Source: Symsagittifera roscoffensis (lineage: Eukaryota; Xenacoelomorpha; Acoela; Convolutidae). From it: a stretch of DNA of 64,000 nucleotides. Positions 45,651-56,004 of the stretch are shown one piece after another (the first letter of the stretch is position 1; the number at the start of each line of letters is the position of its first letter). The position numbers and the translations under genes were made by a program. The notes beneath the pieces were generated by a model, which made no database searches, was not told the DNA's origin, and saw nothing but the letters and a program-made list of their open reading frames with translations. The stretch spans positions 61,481,850 through 61,545,849 of the forward strand of contig NC_087063.1 of assembly GCF_963678635.1 (NCBI RefSeq), in the 5' to 3' direction.

Positions 45651-46569
45651 TGGGGACCTGAGGCGACGTCCTTTTCCCTTCGTATTCCGGGTAAAAGAAT
45701 GTCAGAGGCATTGCTCTCTCCCTGCCCGTCAACATCATGAAAGGACTGATGCCCGTAGTTGAGTGCTGTGTACTGTTGTAGGCTCCTACTACCTGTGGCA
45801 GGTATTTGTCCCAGTCCGTCATGTATCTTGAGCAGTACACCCCTAACATGTTGACCAGTGTCCTGTTTTGTCTCTCTACCAACCCATTGGTCTGTGGATG
45901 ATAGGTTGTCGAGTGTGCTTGAGCAATGTGCGATCTCTTCATCAATTCTTTTGTCAAGTCCCCTACAAAAGCTTTGCCGTTGTCCGACTGGAAAGTCATT
46001 GGACAACCATACCGCGATATCCAATGCGTTATCAGATGATCACATGTCTCCTCGGCCGAGGCTGTTTGGCACGGGACCGCTTCCGCCAACTTTGTGAAGT
46101 GATCTATTATAACCAGTATCTGGTTATATCCCGACTCCGTCATGCAGATTTTTTGATGGTCTATCTGCACCACTTCATTGAACTCTGAGCTCTCAACGGA
46201 CTTGAGGGGAAACTTCATCTTCCTTGGGTCTTTTACCTGGAGACATGCCAGGCAGGCATTCACCCATCTCTCGCAAGCTTTCCTCATTCCTGGCCAATCA
46301 AACCTGTGAAGTATCCTTTGTTGTACTTTGTCTATCCCCTGGTGGCCCATCTGGTCGTGCGATCTGAAAAGCACCTCCGTTTGATACAACTGTGGCAGTA
46401 TGATGAGGTTGTGTTTGTGTAATATCTTCTCCTCATCTTTCCTCTTGCATGCTACCACCCCATCAGCTGTGTGGTAGAGTAAGTCTTTTTTCTCTTTGTA
46501 GAACTGGCTCAAGATCTTGTAGCTGTCTTCCTCGAGTTCCCCTTCTCCTTGACCCCCGACTGGATCCAT
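45640..46569 (-). pseudogene. Ty3/gypsy integrase, out of frame with Pol and C-terminally truncated
   Basis: Minus-strand frame with all integrase hallmarks. Zinc finger: H71 and H76 (SHDQMGHQG), C106 and C109 (NACLAC). Catalytic triad: D137 (VVQID), D196 (FQSDNGKAF) and E232 (NGLVERQN), with exactly 35 residues between the last two. It is shifted by one base relative to the 2111-codon Gag-Pol frame; the two overlap at 46509-46569 across a run of five G on the coding strand (46557-46553). After GRERAMPLTFFYPEYEGKR and TSPQ the retroviral sequence stops near 45650. The C-terminal 150-200 residues, polypurine tract and 3' LTR are missing. Confidence 0.9.
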
Positions 46570-49500
46570 TTGGAGAGGTTTCTTGTCATTTTGTCATTCT
46601 TTTGGGCTCTTATTAGGTCTGACAGCCTATATCTTGCCTTGACATGCTCCTTTAGCGCCATGATCTGTCCATTCATCTCACCAGGTTTGTGGATGTCATC
46701 ATTCAGCTTCACGCATATCATCCTTTTCACGATTTTCATATCATCTTCTGGCACCAGATTTGTTCTGACGTTTGAGTTGCATAATAGTTCTCTGTATGGC
46801 TTCCTTGAAACCGCAATTCTCTCAAGTTCCTCACCACCTCGTATCTCCTGTATCTCCAGATTGTACGTTCCTGATGATGGATCCGTCTGTAACTCCCTGT
46901 CGTGGTGCCTTGTCTTCTCTTCCGCCAGTATCATGCACAGACTGTCCTGGTTTTCGCTGCTCTCATCCGAGTCTTCATCCCATCCTTCACGCTCCCCGGA
47001 CAATTTTCCTTCTCCGGTTCCTTCTTCCGTGAACCTGGAACACTCCCCGGACTCTTGACCTGGTCCCAGGTGTTCAGTATCTTCCTTGAACGTCACTTTC
47101 TTTTTCCTAACCCTGGTCTGCTCCAGAATGTCTTCGGGGATTTTGTCAACTAGTGACCGCACGACATCTTTGCTGTCAGTGACGCTTCCTCTTGATGAGT
47201 CAGTATCGTTCACTGTCTCTTTTCTCCGAAGTATAGTGAATTCCGGTTTCTCTGTACCCTTCTCCTGGATCACGGGCTTATCATCTGATAGTTTCTCGAG
47301 CAACCTCATTAAGTCATCATCTATCTGTGCAGTTCCTGCTTCCACCTGGTTAAGATCATAGCCTTTTGCCTTGAGCGTCTCCTTCACTATCTTCGACTTG
47401 AGTATAATCTCAATCGGAGTCCTCTTGCTCTTCCTCAAGATGGTCTTCTCTGGAGGCTCTTTAGGCAATTCAGGATGATCTTCTATCGGTTTGCCTGACT
47501 TGTCCAGCCATCTCGTGAGTGGAAGACTGTCGTACGTTTCCTTGTCCATGAATGAGAAGCCATCTTTGATTTCAGGTCTGTCTGCTTCTCTTTGCTCTTG
47601 TCTCTCATAGAACTCCGTCTTCTTACTCAAGCTGTCGGCATTCTGATGTTTATCTCGCGTTCTATGCTCAATTATCATGTTGTATCCGTCCAGGCGAACT
47701 ATCCACCTCCCAATGTAACTTTGGTCCATTGAGTACGTTTTCAGCCAGCTCAGTGCTCTGTTGTCGACTCGCAACTTGAATGGTTCACTGCCCAAGTATG
47801 CCCTGTATTTCTCGACAAAGGTAACCACCGCGAACATCTCAGCTTTCGGTGCTCCGTACTTCATTTCCGTGTCACTCAGGACTTTCCTCCCGTACGCTAT
47901 TGGTCTCAAGACTGTCTTCCCATTCCATTCTTGTTCTTGGTGGAGAATCCCAGAAATCGCGACTACCGACGCATCCGTGTCCAGCACGTACATCCCTTTC
48001 TCAGTCGGCATATACAGTACTGGTGCCTCACATAGCTCTTTCTTTATCCTCTGGAATGACTCTTCTGCTGCGTTGTTCCACGTGAACTTCTTGCCCTTGT
48101 GTCTCATTAATTGTTGCATCGGGTATACCTTGTCTGCATAGCCTTTGATGAAATCTCTATAATAGTTAGCGAAACCCAGGAAGCTCATCAACTGGTGCTC
48201 TGTCTTCGGTGATTTCCAGGTCAGGACTGCTTCCACGGCGTCCGTATCAGGTCTGATGCCGTGCTTGTCTACCATCCTGCCCAAGTATTTTATTGAGTCC
48301 TTGAGTATCTCGCACTTTGATGGTTTACACTTTAGCCCCGACCTCTTCATGCATGCAAACACTTCGTCTAGTCTCTCAATGTGGTCTTCCAGTGTTGGCG
48401 TCGCTATTACCACGTCATCCACGTAGCACATTACCAGGTTGCCATACTTCTTCGTTACGCCTATCAGCGCGTGTGCCATCAACCGCTGAAACGTGGCTGT
48501 GGCATTGCAAAGTCCAAACGGCATCCGTTTCCATTGAAACAGACCCAACTCGCAGGCAAACCCTGTCTTGTCCCTGTCCTGTTTCCTTAGTGGTACTTGC
48601 CAAAAGGCTGAGCCTAAATCAAGAGTCGTAAAAAATTTTGCATCGCCTAACTTCGAGAGGCTCTCATCAATCCTAGGTATGGGATAGGCATCCTTCACCG
48701 TGACGGAGTTCAGGTATCGAAAGTCACAACAAAACCTCAACTGGTCGCCTTTCTTTTTGGCCATCACTACTCCACACGCCCACGGTGACTTGGATGGTTC
48801 TATCATGTCATACTCTAGTAACGTCTCGATCTCTTTTCTACACGCGTCCGATTTGTGTGGGGTCATGCGCCTCGCCCCCTCCCTGTGTGGTACCGCGTTT
48901 TCCTCAAGTTCTATTTCATGCTCAACGAAATTGCAACACCCGATATCCGCCTTATGCCTCGAAAAAACATCCTCGTTCCGCTCTAGTACGTCCTTGATGG
49001 CTTCGAGCTGTTCATCTTTCAGTTTGCCCCTCAAATGTTCAATCTCCGGCAGAACCGGTTTTTCATTTTGCATTTCATCTAGTGTGGGTCGCTCTGGAAA
49101 GTTCGAACAGCTCGAAAGACCATCATCCGTTTCTGACTTAAGTGATTTAATAAGACCTGAAGAATCTTTTATTTTCTGCAATCGTCTCAAGATACAAATT
49201 TTGTCCCTGTGATTGGGAAAATCAACAACTTCATTTTGTTTTGAGTTCTCAATTGTTTCATATCGAGTTTTAACCGGTAAAGCATATCCCTGTTTCCTCC
49301 CTCTCTGTATCGTGATCGGTATATCAAGGGTATTCAACAAGACACTGACGCAGAGGCCGCTCTTCGTTATCGAAAATGATCTTCCTAAAACAGCAGCACT
49401 TTGACTATTAGGATTCGGAACTATGCACACTTGCTTGTTGTCACTTAGTTCATTGTAATTTTTCATCCTCAAACTTACGATTGCCGCTTCATTAGCTTTT

Positions 49501-52500
49501 AGCCTCACCCTCCTACTCAAGAATACCGGTGCTTTGTTTTCATTTACCATTATTAAATTTACCGGTTTGATTGCGTACCTCCTATCCGGGTTCCGTATCC
49601 TGAACATTGCGTTATTTAAATCAATCGTTACGTCGAAATTCCTGATGAAGTCTCTGCCCAAAATGAATTGTTCAGATTCATCTAGGTTTTCTACCACGAT
49701 AAAGCTCATCCACAGGTTACGTTCCCCCAAATTGAGGGCTATTATCGGCGTCCTGCCCAGCACCCGTAGGGCCCCTTTGTTTGCAGCTGACAGCCGTATT
49801 CTCGATTCTATCAAGTCACCTTTGTCAAAGCCCATCTTCTCCCAAGTTTCGATTGGTATAACGCTCAAGACTGCTCCCGTGTCAAGCAACCCACGCAACT
49901 GAGTCTTTTTGCCACTTATATCCAGCACGTGCCCTGTCACATCTGCCTCCGTCCCGATGTGCATTGCATCTTCCTCAAGCATGGCGCAGTGTCCAATCGA
50001 TCTCACTTTCAATTCTTCTTTCCCTACGTAGATTTGTCCAATTAGGTCTTCGTCACATGTTATCATCGTCTTGGTATAGATGTTAATCCCATCTATATTT
50101 AGCATCACCTCGTGTGGACCGTAAGCTTCAGTATATCTGCTATCAACACGTACCGACTTGCTGCCCCCTCTCATGAGTAGTGCTCTCAGTGCTCTAGAAG
50201 TCGTTTGTGGGCTTATACCACTCAAATAGTCTGCATACACGTCAATGTGCATTATCGTCTGGTCGCTCGGCTCGCCCAAGTTTCTGGTTACCTCGTGGCC
50301 GCCCACTGTGATTATCGACATTATCCTTGCCCCGATTTTCGATATGCCAAAAGGTTTACCTGTCACCATTTTCACAGTATTGCAATTCCCTGTCTTCGTT
50401 GAGCCTGGTACAGCCTCTGGTATTTGTTTCGATCCGGTTAATGCTTCGTTAAAATTCTGTCTTTCTATCTCCAGCTTTAGTCGTTGCTCTATTTCTTTTG
50501 CAGCCAGATCCTGTTTCACTTTGGCAATTGCTTCCGTCGCCGCTTTCTCATAATTTATCTCTAGAGAGTTCCCTGCCGCGGATTCTATGGCATCATTAAC
50601 ATGTGATACAGCTTTCACTGTCTTCGTCGGCAATTCCGTGCTTGGTGCTCCTAAGTTCCTCGATTCAAATTCGTTTTGCCTGTTCCGCTGATTCTGCACC
50701 GCCGCTAATGCCAACTTATGTTTAGGGTGACTCTGGTCCTTGACCGCTTCCCAGAACAAGGGACAATCCATTCGGAAGTGCCCCTCCTGGTTACAGAAGA
50801 AGCATCTTGCGCCTATCTTGATGATTAAGCCACTATAGTACTCGTGTTCCTCCATCTGGCTCATGTCCTCCTCATCTGGTGCATATCCTAGACTCTTCAT
50901 GCCTTGTTTGTATGTTGTGCAGTCAGCCACGTGGTGATCCGCCGACCCGCAGTTCGCGCATGATCTGCGCTTGTCCATGTCATCTCTAGGTTTGTACCAT
51001 GACGACCTCTGCGGTTGACTTCCCCCTTGCGTGTTCCTGTTTTCTGAATACGAGTATTTCTTGGGTTTCATCAGCATGTATTCCCTTGATTTCTGTCTCA
51101 TTTCTTCTGGGGTTGGTGCGCTGTCTTTCGACAATGTGTAGTATGTTGCTAACATTGTCCTTAAGTCGTCACTTTTTACCCCATCAATGAACTTCGAGGC
51201 AATGCTAAAGTTTCTTCTGTTTGTCGACTCCTCTGGGTCACTCCTTCTTCTCAAGCTCTCGAGATCATCTAGGAACCGATCTATTGACTCGTCGTCCCTC
51301 TGCCTTCTCTTTTCAAATCGCATCATCGCTTGGTGACCCTTCATGCCTGACCCGAATCGATTCAGCAATATCTCGAAGATCTTGTCCGCGGTATCGCGTT
51401 CTTCTTCTTTCTTCGCAACCACGCATTTTAATGCTGTGCCTTCTAAATTGCTGAGTATGGCTGTGCATGCTTGTCTTTCATCGTTCAAGTTGTCTTGCTC
51501 TAGATGTAATCTCATCACTTCCACCCACGTGTCAATGCATCCATCTGAGTCGTCTTTGAATTCTTTTGGCTTCTTGAATGTTTTTCTTGATTTCCCATCT
51601 CTCCTATCGCTCGAGTTAGTGTTCCTCGTGGCGAAGGCCTCTAGAGTCCTGTTCATCATCTCCCAAGTGTTTGCCCATGTCATAGCATCCGGACCTGCGT
51701 TGCTGTTAGCTGTTGAGTCCCCCGGACCAGTCGTTGTACTTGACATTCCATTCGTCATGATTGTTTTAGCAGCTGTTGGTGCTATGCTCACCGTATCCCG
51801 GGTTAAGGGCAACGGTGTCGATTGCCGTTTGTTCCTTTGTGGTTCCACAAAGTCAACTCTGGTGCCTTGCGCGCGATCCGCTGCCGGTCTTTCTTGTGAG
51901 GTAGAATTACTCAAGATTGCATCCAATTTCGCCTGTATTGCACACGAACTCTCGGCCTGATTTTTGCTCATTGTGTCCATTCTCTTTTCCAGGCTACCTA
52001 ATTGGCTGTTGACATCATCATATCGGTTTTTTAACTGTTGCAAATCTTTTTTGATGTTCTTATCTCGTTCTTCATTGGTGGTTTCTACATTATCTGACAA
52101 TTCCTTGAGTCTCTCTTCTGTTGCCTTGGCCAGGTTAAAATAACTATCCAGATACTCGTTTTTGTTGTATCTTAATTCTTTTCTTATCACTTCTCTGTCC
52201 TCTTCGCTGTGCTTCAGCTTTTTGTCGATCTGATTCAGTTTCGCCATCAAGTCACCTAGCTCAAGAGTAGCCTCTTCATGGTCAGCCGTCGGTTTTTCTT
52301 CGGCCGTCGCTTCTGCTCTAGTTTGTCCCTCTCTCGGATTGGCTTCTGTCGTCTTCGTGCTCACTGTTCCAAATGTTCGTGCTCTTTCAGCTTTTGGTTC
52401 TTCAGTCACGTTCTCTTTCGTTTTTATTCCGACCATCATCGCCAACCTTTCTGTAAAAGATGTCTTTTTCACTTGAGAGTCTTCTTTCACCGATTCTTCG

Positions 52501-52844
52501 GTGTTGCCTATTGCATCTTCCACGTTGTCTATTGGTGAGAATTCTATGGGTTTCGAGTTTGGTTCTTCTGCATTGGGCATTGGAGTTGACTCCGTCGCTA
52601 TTTTCCTTGTTTCATCAACACTTTGATCAGGTGTCTCTAGATCAATCTCGATGGTGGGTTCTACTCGTTCCCCTTCCATGCCCTCTCTTGCTCTGTTCTC
52701 CGCTGTACTCCTTGTGCTGACCATGTTAACTGAAAAGTTCTTCTTTGTTATCTTTGGGCCCATTGATGTTGTTTTGCGTAGCGACGAATTATACTTTGCT
52801 TCGGTAGGTCTTTTTTCAGCTACCGGTACCCTGCTCCGCCTCAT
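46509..52844 (-). CDS. Ty3/gypsy-type Gag-Pol polyprotein (single 2111-codon frame)
   Basis: One uninterrupted minus-strand frame. Residues 1-190 are low complexity and charged; 195-305 form a coiled coil. About 425-575 is a retrotransposon Gag capsid domain. Two zinc knuckles follow, C629-C642 (CANCGSADHHVADC) and C681-C694 (CFFCNQEGHFRMDC). The aspartic protease has LLDTGA near 988-990. RT has FCCDFRYLN, FFTTLDLGSAFWQ, MPFGLCNATATFQ and YVDD at 1474-1477, with intact catalytic residues. RNase H starts near 1615 with LDTDAS and ends ADSLSKK near 1745. A charged spacer of about 350 residues follows to the end of the frame. Integrase continues in another frame. Gag, PR, RT and RNase H look functional; the element as a whole is not. 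Confidence 0.95.
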   Translation of the reverse strand: MRRSRVPVAEKRPTEAKYNSSLRKTTSMGPKITKKNFSVNMVSTRSTAENRAREGMEGERVEPTIEIDLETPDQSVDETRKIATESTPMPNAEEPNSKPIEFSPIDNVEDAIGNTEESVKEDSQVKKTSFTERLAMMVGIKTKENVTEEPKAERARTFGTVSTKTTEANPREGQTRAEATAEEKPTADHEEATLELGDLMAKLNQIDKKLKHSEEDREVIRKELRYNKNEYLDSYFNLAKATEERLKELSDNVETTNEERDKNIKKDLQQLKNRYDDVNSQLGSLEKRMDTMSKNQAESSCAIQAKLDAILSNSTSQERPAADRAQGTRVDFVEPQRNKRQSTPLPLTRDTVSIAPTAAKTIMTNGMSSTTTGPGDSTANSNAGPDAMTWANTWEMMNRTLEAFATRNTNSSDRRDGKSRKTFKKPKEFKDDSDGCIDTWVEVMRLHLEQDNLNDERQACTAILSNLEGTALKCVVAKKEEERDTADKIFEILLNRFGSGMKGHQAMMRFEKRRQRDDESIDRFLDDLESLRRRSDPEESTNRRNFSIASKFIDGVKSDDLRTMLATYYTLSKDSAPTPEEMRQKSREYMLMKPKKYSYSENRNTQGGSQPQRSSWYKPRDDMDKRRSCANCGSADHHVADCTTYKQGMKSLGYAPDEEDMSQMEEHEYYSGLIIKIGARCFFCNQEGHFRMDCPLFWEAVKDQSHPKHKLALAAVQNQRNRQNEFESRNLGAPSTELPTKTVKAVSHVNDAIESAAGNSLEINYEKAATEAIAKVKQDLAAKEIEQRLKLEIERQNFNEALTGSKQIPEAVPGSTKTGNCNTVKMVTGKPFGISKIGARIMSIITVGGHEVTRNLGEPSDQTIMHIDVYADYLSGISPQTTSRALRALLMRGGSKSVRVDSRYTEAYGPHEVMLNIDGINIYTKTMITCDEDLIGQIYVGKEELKVRSIGHCAMLEEDAMHIGTEADVTGHVLDISGKKTQLRGLLDTGAVLSVIPIETWEKMGFDKGDLIESRIRLSAANKGALRVLGRTPIIALNLGERNLWMSFIVVENLDESEQFILGRDFIRNFDVTIDLNNAMFRIRNPDRRYAIKPVNLIMVNENKAPVFLSRRVRLKANEAAIVSLRMKNYNELSDNKQVCIVPNPNSQSAAVLGRSFSITKSGLCVSVLLNTLDIPITIQRGRKQGYALPVKTRYETIENSKQNEVVDFPNHRDKICILRRLQKIKDSSGLIKSLKSETDDGLSSCSNFPERPTLDEMQNEKPVLPEIEHLRGKLKDEQLEAIKDVLERNEDVFSRHKADIGCCNFVEHEIELEENAVPHREGARRMTPHKSDACRKEIETLLEYDMIEPSKSPWACGVVMAKKKGDQLRFCCDFRYLNSVTVKDAYPIPRIDESLSKLGDAKFFTTLDLGSAFWQVPLRKQDRDKTGFACELGLFQWKRMPFGLCNATATFQRLMAHALIGVTKKYGNLVMCYVDDVVIATPTLEDHIERLDEVFACMKRSGLKCKPSKCEILKDSIKYLGRMVDKHGIRPDTDAVEAVLTWKSPKTEHQLMSFLGFANYYRDFIKGYADKVYPMQQLMRHKGKKFTWNNAAEESFQRIKKELCEAPVLYMPTEKGMYVLDTDASVVAISGILHQEQEWNGKTVLRPIAYGRKVLSDTEMKYGAPKAEMFAVVTFVEKYRAYLGSEPFKLRVDNRALSWLKTYSMDQSYIGRWIVRLDGYNMIIEHRTRDKHQNADSLSKKTEFYERQEQREADRPEIKDGFSFMDKETYDSLPLTRWLDKSGKPIEDHPELPKEPPEKTILRKSKRTPIEIILKSKIVKETLKAKGYDLNQVEAGTAQIDDDLMRLLEKLSDDKPVIQEKGTEKPEFTILRRKETVNDTDSSRGSVTDSKDVVRSLVDKIPEDILEQTRVRKKKVTFKEDTEHLGPGQESGECSRFTEEGTGEGKLSGEREGWDEDSDESSENQDSLCMILAEEKTRHHDRELQTDPSSGTYNLEIQEIRGGEELERIAVSRKPYRELLCNSNVRTNLVPEDDMKIVKRMICVKLNDDIHKPGEMNGQIMALKEHVKARYRLSDLIRAQKNDKMTRNLSKWIQSGVKEKGNSRKTATRS

Positions 52845-53185
52845 TATTTCTATTTACAATTGCTTTTATTTACAATTTTACTATATACACAATCCTATTC
52901 TAAGAATAAAATCTTTCGGGAAGGAAGAAAAAAATATATACAACGTGGTGAAAACCTTGTTTCAGTTCTCTTTATTAACTTTTCGAGAAACTTTCCTTAT
53001 TTGTGGTCTCAACCGTATCTGGTTCCAATTAGTCTTGTTCTATCTTAATTCTGTCTTAAAACACTTCTTGTAATTTTACTTCAATTTTTACACTGTCCCA
53101 ATACTTCCAATTGCCGCCCCTACTCTTCTTTGTACCGTCCCAGGCTTCTTTCTCCTGTCCCAAGACTGTTCGGTACCGTCCCAGT
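52845..53185 (-). other. Presumed leader of the Gag-Pol element; no LTR or primer site recognised
   Basis: This is AT-rich sequence upstream of the gag ATG on the minus strand. No TGG-initiated primer-binding tract or TG...CA LTR boundary was identified. Because the 3' LTR is missing, the 5' LTR cannot be delimited by self-comparison. Confidence 0.4.
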
Positions 53186-53765
53186 ACTTTCCGGCCGTGT
53201 CCCAAGACTCTTGTCCAAGACTACTGTCCCAAGGCTAGTGTCCCAAGACTACTGTCCCAAGACTACTGTCCCAAGATTAGTGTCCCAAGACTAGTGTCCC
53301 AAGACTAGTGTCCCAAGACTACTGTCCCAAGACTACTGTCCCAAGACTAGTGTCCCAAGACCCTGTCCCAAGACCCTGTCCCAAGACCCTTGTCCCAAGA
53401 CCTTGTCCCAAGACCTTGTCCCAAGACCCCGTCCCAAGACCTTGTCCCAAGACCTTGTCCCAAGACCCTGTCCCAAGACCTTGTCCCAAGACCCTGTCCC
53501 AAGACCCTTGTCCCAAGACCCTGTCCCAAGACCTCGTCCCAAGACCTTGTCCCAAGACCCTGTCCCAAGACCCTGTCCCAAGACCCTTGTCCCAAGACCT
53601 TGTCCCAAGACCTTGTCCCAAGACCCTGTCCCAAGACCCTTGTCCCAAGACCCTGTCCCAAGACCCTGTCCCAAGACCACTGTCCCAAGACTGTACTGTC
53701 CCAAGACTGTCCCCAGACTGCTCTGTCCTAAGACTTCTTCGGCACTGTCCCAAGACTGTTGACAA
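53155..53765. repeat. Minisatellite of 13-bp units (TGTCCCAAGACCY)
   Basis: About 45 units of TGTCCCAAGACCY run head to tail, most perfect between 53340 and 53700. Units are mostly 13 bp, with one-base length variants (CCTTG, CCACTG). The edges (53155-53340, 53700-53760) are diverged and carry TAGTG or TACTG instead of CCTTG. Because 13 is not a multiple of three and the unit lacks stops, long Ser-Gln-Asp-Pro-Val-Pro-Arg-type frames appear on both strands; they are not genes. Confidence 0.95.
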
Positions 53766-54628
53766 GTGTCTGGGTGGTGGGACTTCTTCCCTCTTCGTTA
53801 TGGGGACTTCTTGATTCGCCGTACCTTGTACCACCACTCAAGCTCTAGTAAAATGTTCCCAAAATCCTCTCTTAAAAACCAAATGCTGACCCCCCTTTTT
53901 CTTATTTCTCTTTTTGGCTACCTCTATTTCAATGTTCCAAGTAACTTGAGACCAAAACCTGTGCGCAGGTATCTTGTGATCACCTGTTCGTACAAAATTT
54001 TAACACAAATCCTCACCAAAATGCAACAAAAATCTAAGCAAGAAAAAGTAATAAAAACAGAAAGATGAGCCCACCTAAAATTCAAAGGTGACAAATGTCT
54101 ACCTTCTATCGAAAAAAATGTCTTGTACCTAATTGCCACGCGTTTCCTTCCCCCCTGCTAGCGATCTTATGGGGTATTACAAAAACTGTCTATGTCCCTT
54201 CCCCCCTACCAATCCGACCAGGGTACCTTCCTTAACTCGAGTTCAAATTTCGATATCCACCTAATATTACCAACGCGTGTTAATGTCTAATGTAACTAAG
54301 TCAACGATGTCGATTAATTAGTTACTCTAATTTCCCCCTTTTTACAATTTACAACCGCCAACCTCTAACTTAACCAGCCCCCCTTCTAACCTCCCCCCTT
54401 TTTAGCCCCCCTTCTTAAGCCTAAAATTACCTTAAGCGCCGGGTGCTAAACCTCTCAAGAGAAAACCGTAGACCTGTCTCCAGGCCTGCTCAAGTAAAAA
54501 CGTTCCTCAAAACCGGGGGATGTCGCTTATCCTATTTTACACTTATCTCCTATAATGTAATGTGGATTTTAACGATACCCGTTCTGCCCAACTTGAGAAC
54601 TCGAGAATTGCCAAATCCTTCTTGGCTG
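53766..54628. other. No supported gene
   Basis: Several pyrimidine-rich tracts (ccccccttttt types at 53890, 54340, 54390) and short frames, none with a recognisable domain. It could belong to the 5' LTR region of the neighbouring Gag-Pol element. Confidence 0.4.
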
Positions 54629-54753
54629 CTTTCCCACTCGACTGGTCACCTGTTCCAGTCCAGTCTCCTATTGGTTCAGCTCAAGTGTCCCTGAACCACT
54701 TTCCCACTCGGCTGGTCACCTCTTCCAGTCAAGTCTCCTATTGGTCCAGCTAA
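54629..54753. repeat. 70-bp direct repeat, two copies
   Basis: 54629-54683 and 54699-54753 share ctttcccactcg, ctggtcacct, ttccagtc, gtctcctattggt and cagct at a constant offset of 70 bp with a few substitutions. Such short duplications are common in LTR promoter regions. The function here is unknown. Confidence 0.85.
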
Positions 54754-56004
54754 GTTCCAAGCTGTCTGAAAACCCTTGACAACGCCCCACTTCGGGCACT
54801 TTATTCAGTTTACTGGTTTAAATTGCTAGGTTGATCGAAACGATCGAACTTGTAAAACAGTATGGGTATACTATTTAATTAATATAAAGGTTTGATCCAA
54901 CTAATCTGGTGTCAAAGTCACTGTCTTTTTTCGTTTTATGGTTTTTGTTCCTTTTTCTATTCTTTTTTGGTTTTTGTTTTGCTTTCTGTCTTTTTGCTCG
55001 TGTTTTTGTCCCCCTAGTTGCCCCCCTTTACTCGGTTAGCTAAGCCTCGTTCGGAGAGCGTACCAGGAAATTTTCTCGAGTTTTCTTAAAAAGCTATCAC
55101 GGTACAACCGGAAGGTTTGCACGTTCCTGTCGAACCGTACCGCCGGTACTCTAGAATGGGCATTCAGCCCGAAGCTGTCTCAAGTGGGTTCGACTCCGTA
55201 GTCTTGATGTCGTAAACACCCAGGAGCGCCATAAAAACACTATGTAACATTCGTCTACTGCAGTCACACATGAGGCTTAAGAAAAATAGGCCCTATAACC
55301 ACTGGCTCAAGGGTCAGGGACACCATCTCTTGTGTTTTTCTACCTCAAGAACGGTCGGAGCCAGTTCGGTTCGTTTGTGACATGAGACTACGACCCGTTA
55401 CAGCTTAAAGGCTACTACTAAAATATCCCCCCACTCTAGAATTAGAAACGTCCCCATACTTAGGTCTCTAGATACCCAAAATACATGAACGCCGTTAAAA
55501 ACCGGGTTGGAACAATCCGTTAAGTTACTTTTTATTAGACAGTGGAACTTTGATCCATTTCAGATGGATCAACCTAAAACTCGCCTTACCTCAACATAAC
55601 AATTATAAAACACACTCTAGAAATTTAAATTAGTACTCACATTGTAGCACGCTCAAGAAAGGGAAGTACTTCAGTCGGTAATCAAATGGGTGAGCAACTC
55701 TAGAATTAACTAAGATAACTAGATGAGTTCAATGTTTATCAGTTTTAATGGCAGAGATAAGTTTGAACTCTAGAATGAAGTTTTATGTGGACCATTGGGA
55801 CACTCAAGCTATCCACCTTTCCGTCGAAGGTTCACTCTGGTCCAGTTCGAATAATTGTTCTCTCGGGAATACTCTGTCTTCTATTTCAGATAGGACAGCT
55901 CTACTCTTGTTCACTACCGATTTTTCTTGCAACTTTCCCGCGTTTTTCACTCGAGCGTTCTGACTTCTCTTTTCTGATTTTCAGTTATCGCGAGAAAATC
56001 GTGC
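54754..56004. other. No supported gene
   Basis: Short overlapping frames at 55748-56030 show no domain. A B-box-like GGTTCGACTCC at 55188-55198 is not part of a foldable tRNA. Nothing else was recognised. Confidence 0.45.

Noticed and set aside
46549-52720. Many plus-strand frames of 60-205 codons over the Gag-Pol gene
   Set aside because: Antisense shadows of a long coding sequence, Ser/Leu/Phe-rich as expected from its complement.
53308-53837. Long Pro/Asp/Gly-rich proteins on both strands
   Set aside because: They are produced by a stop-free 13-bp minisatellite; the open frames exist in all phases.
55185-55200. tRNA gene suggested by the B-box-like GGTTCGACTCC
   Set aside because: The flanks do not form a T-stem or acceptor stem and no A box lies at the right distance.
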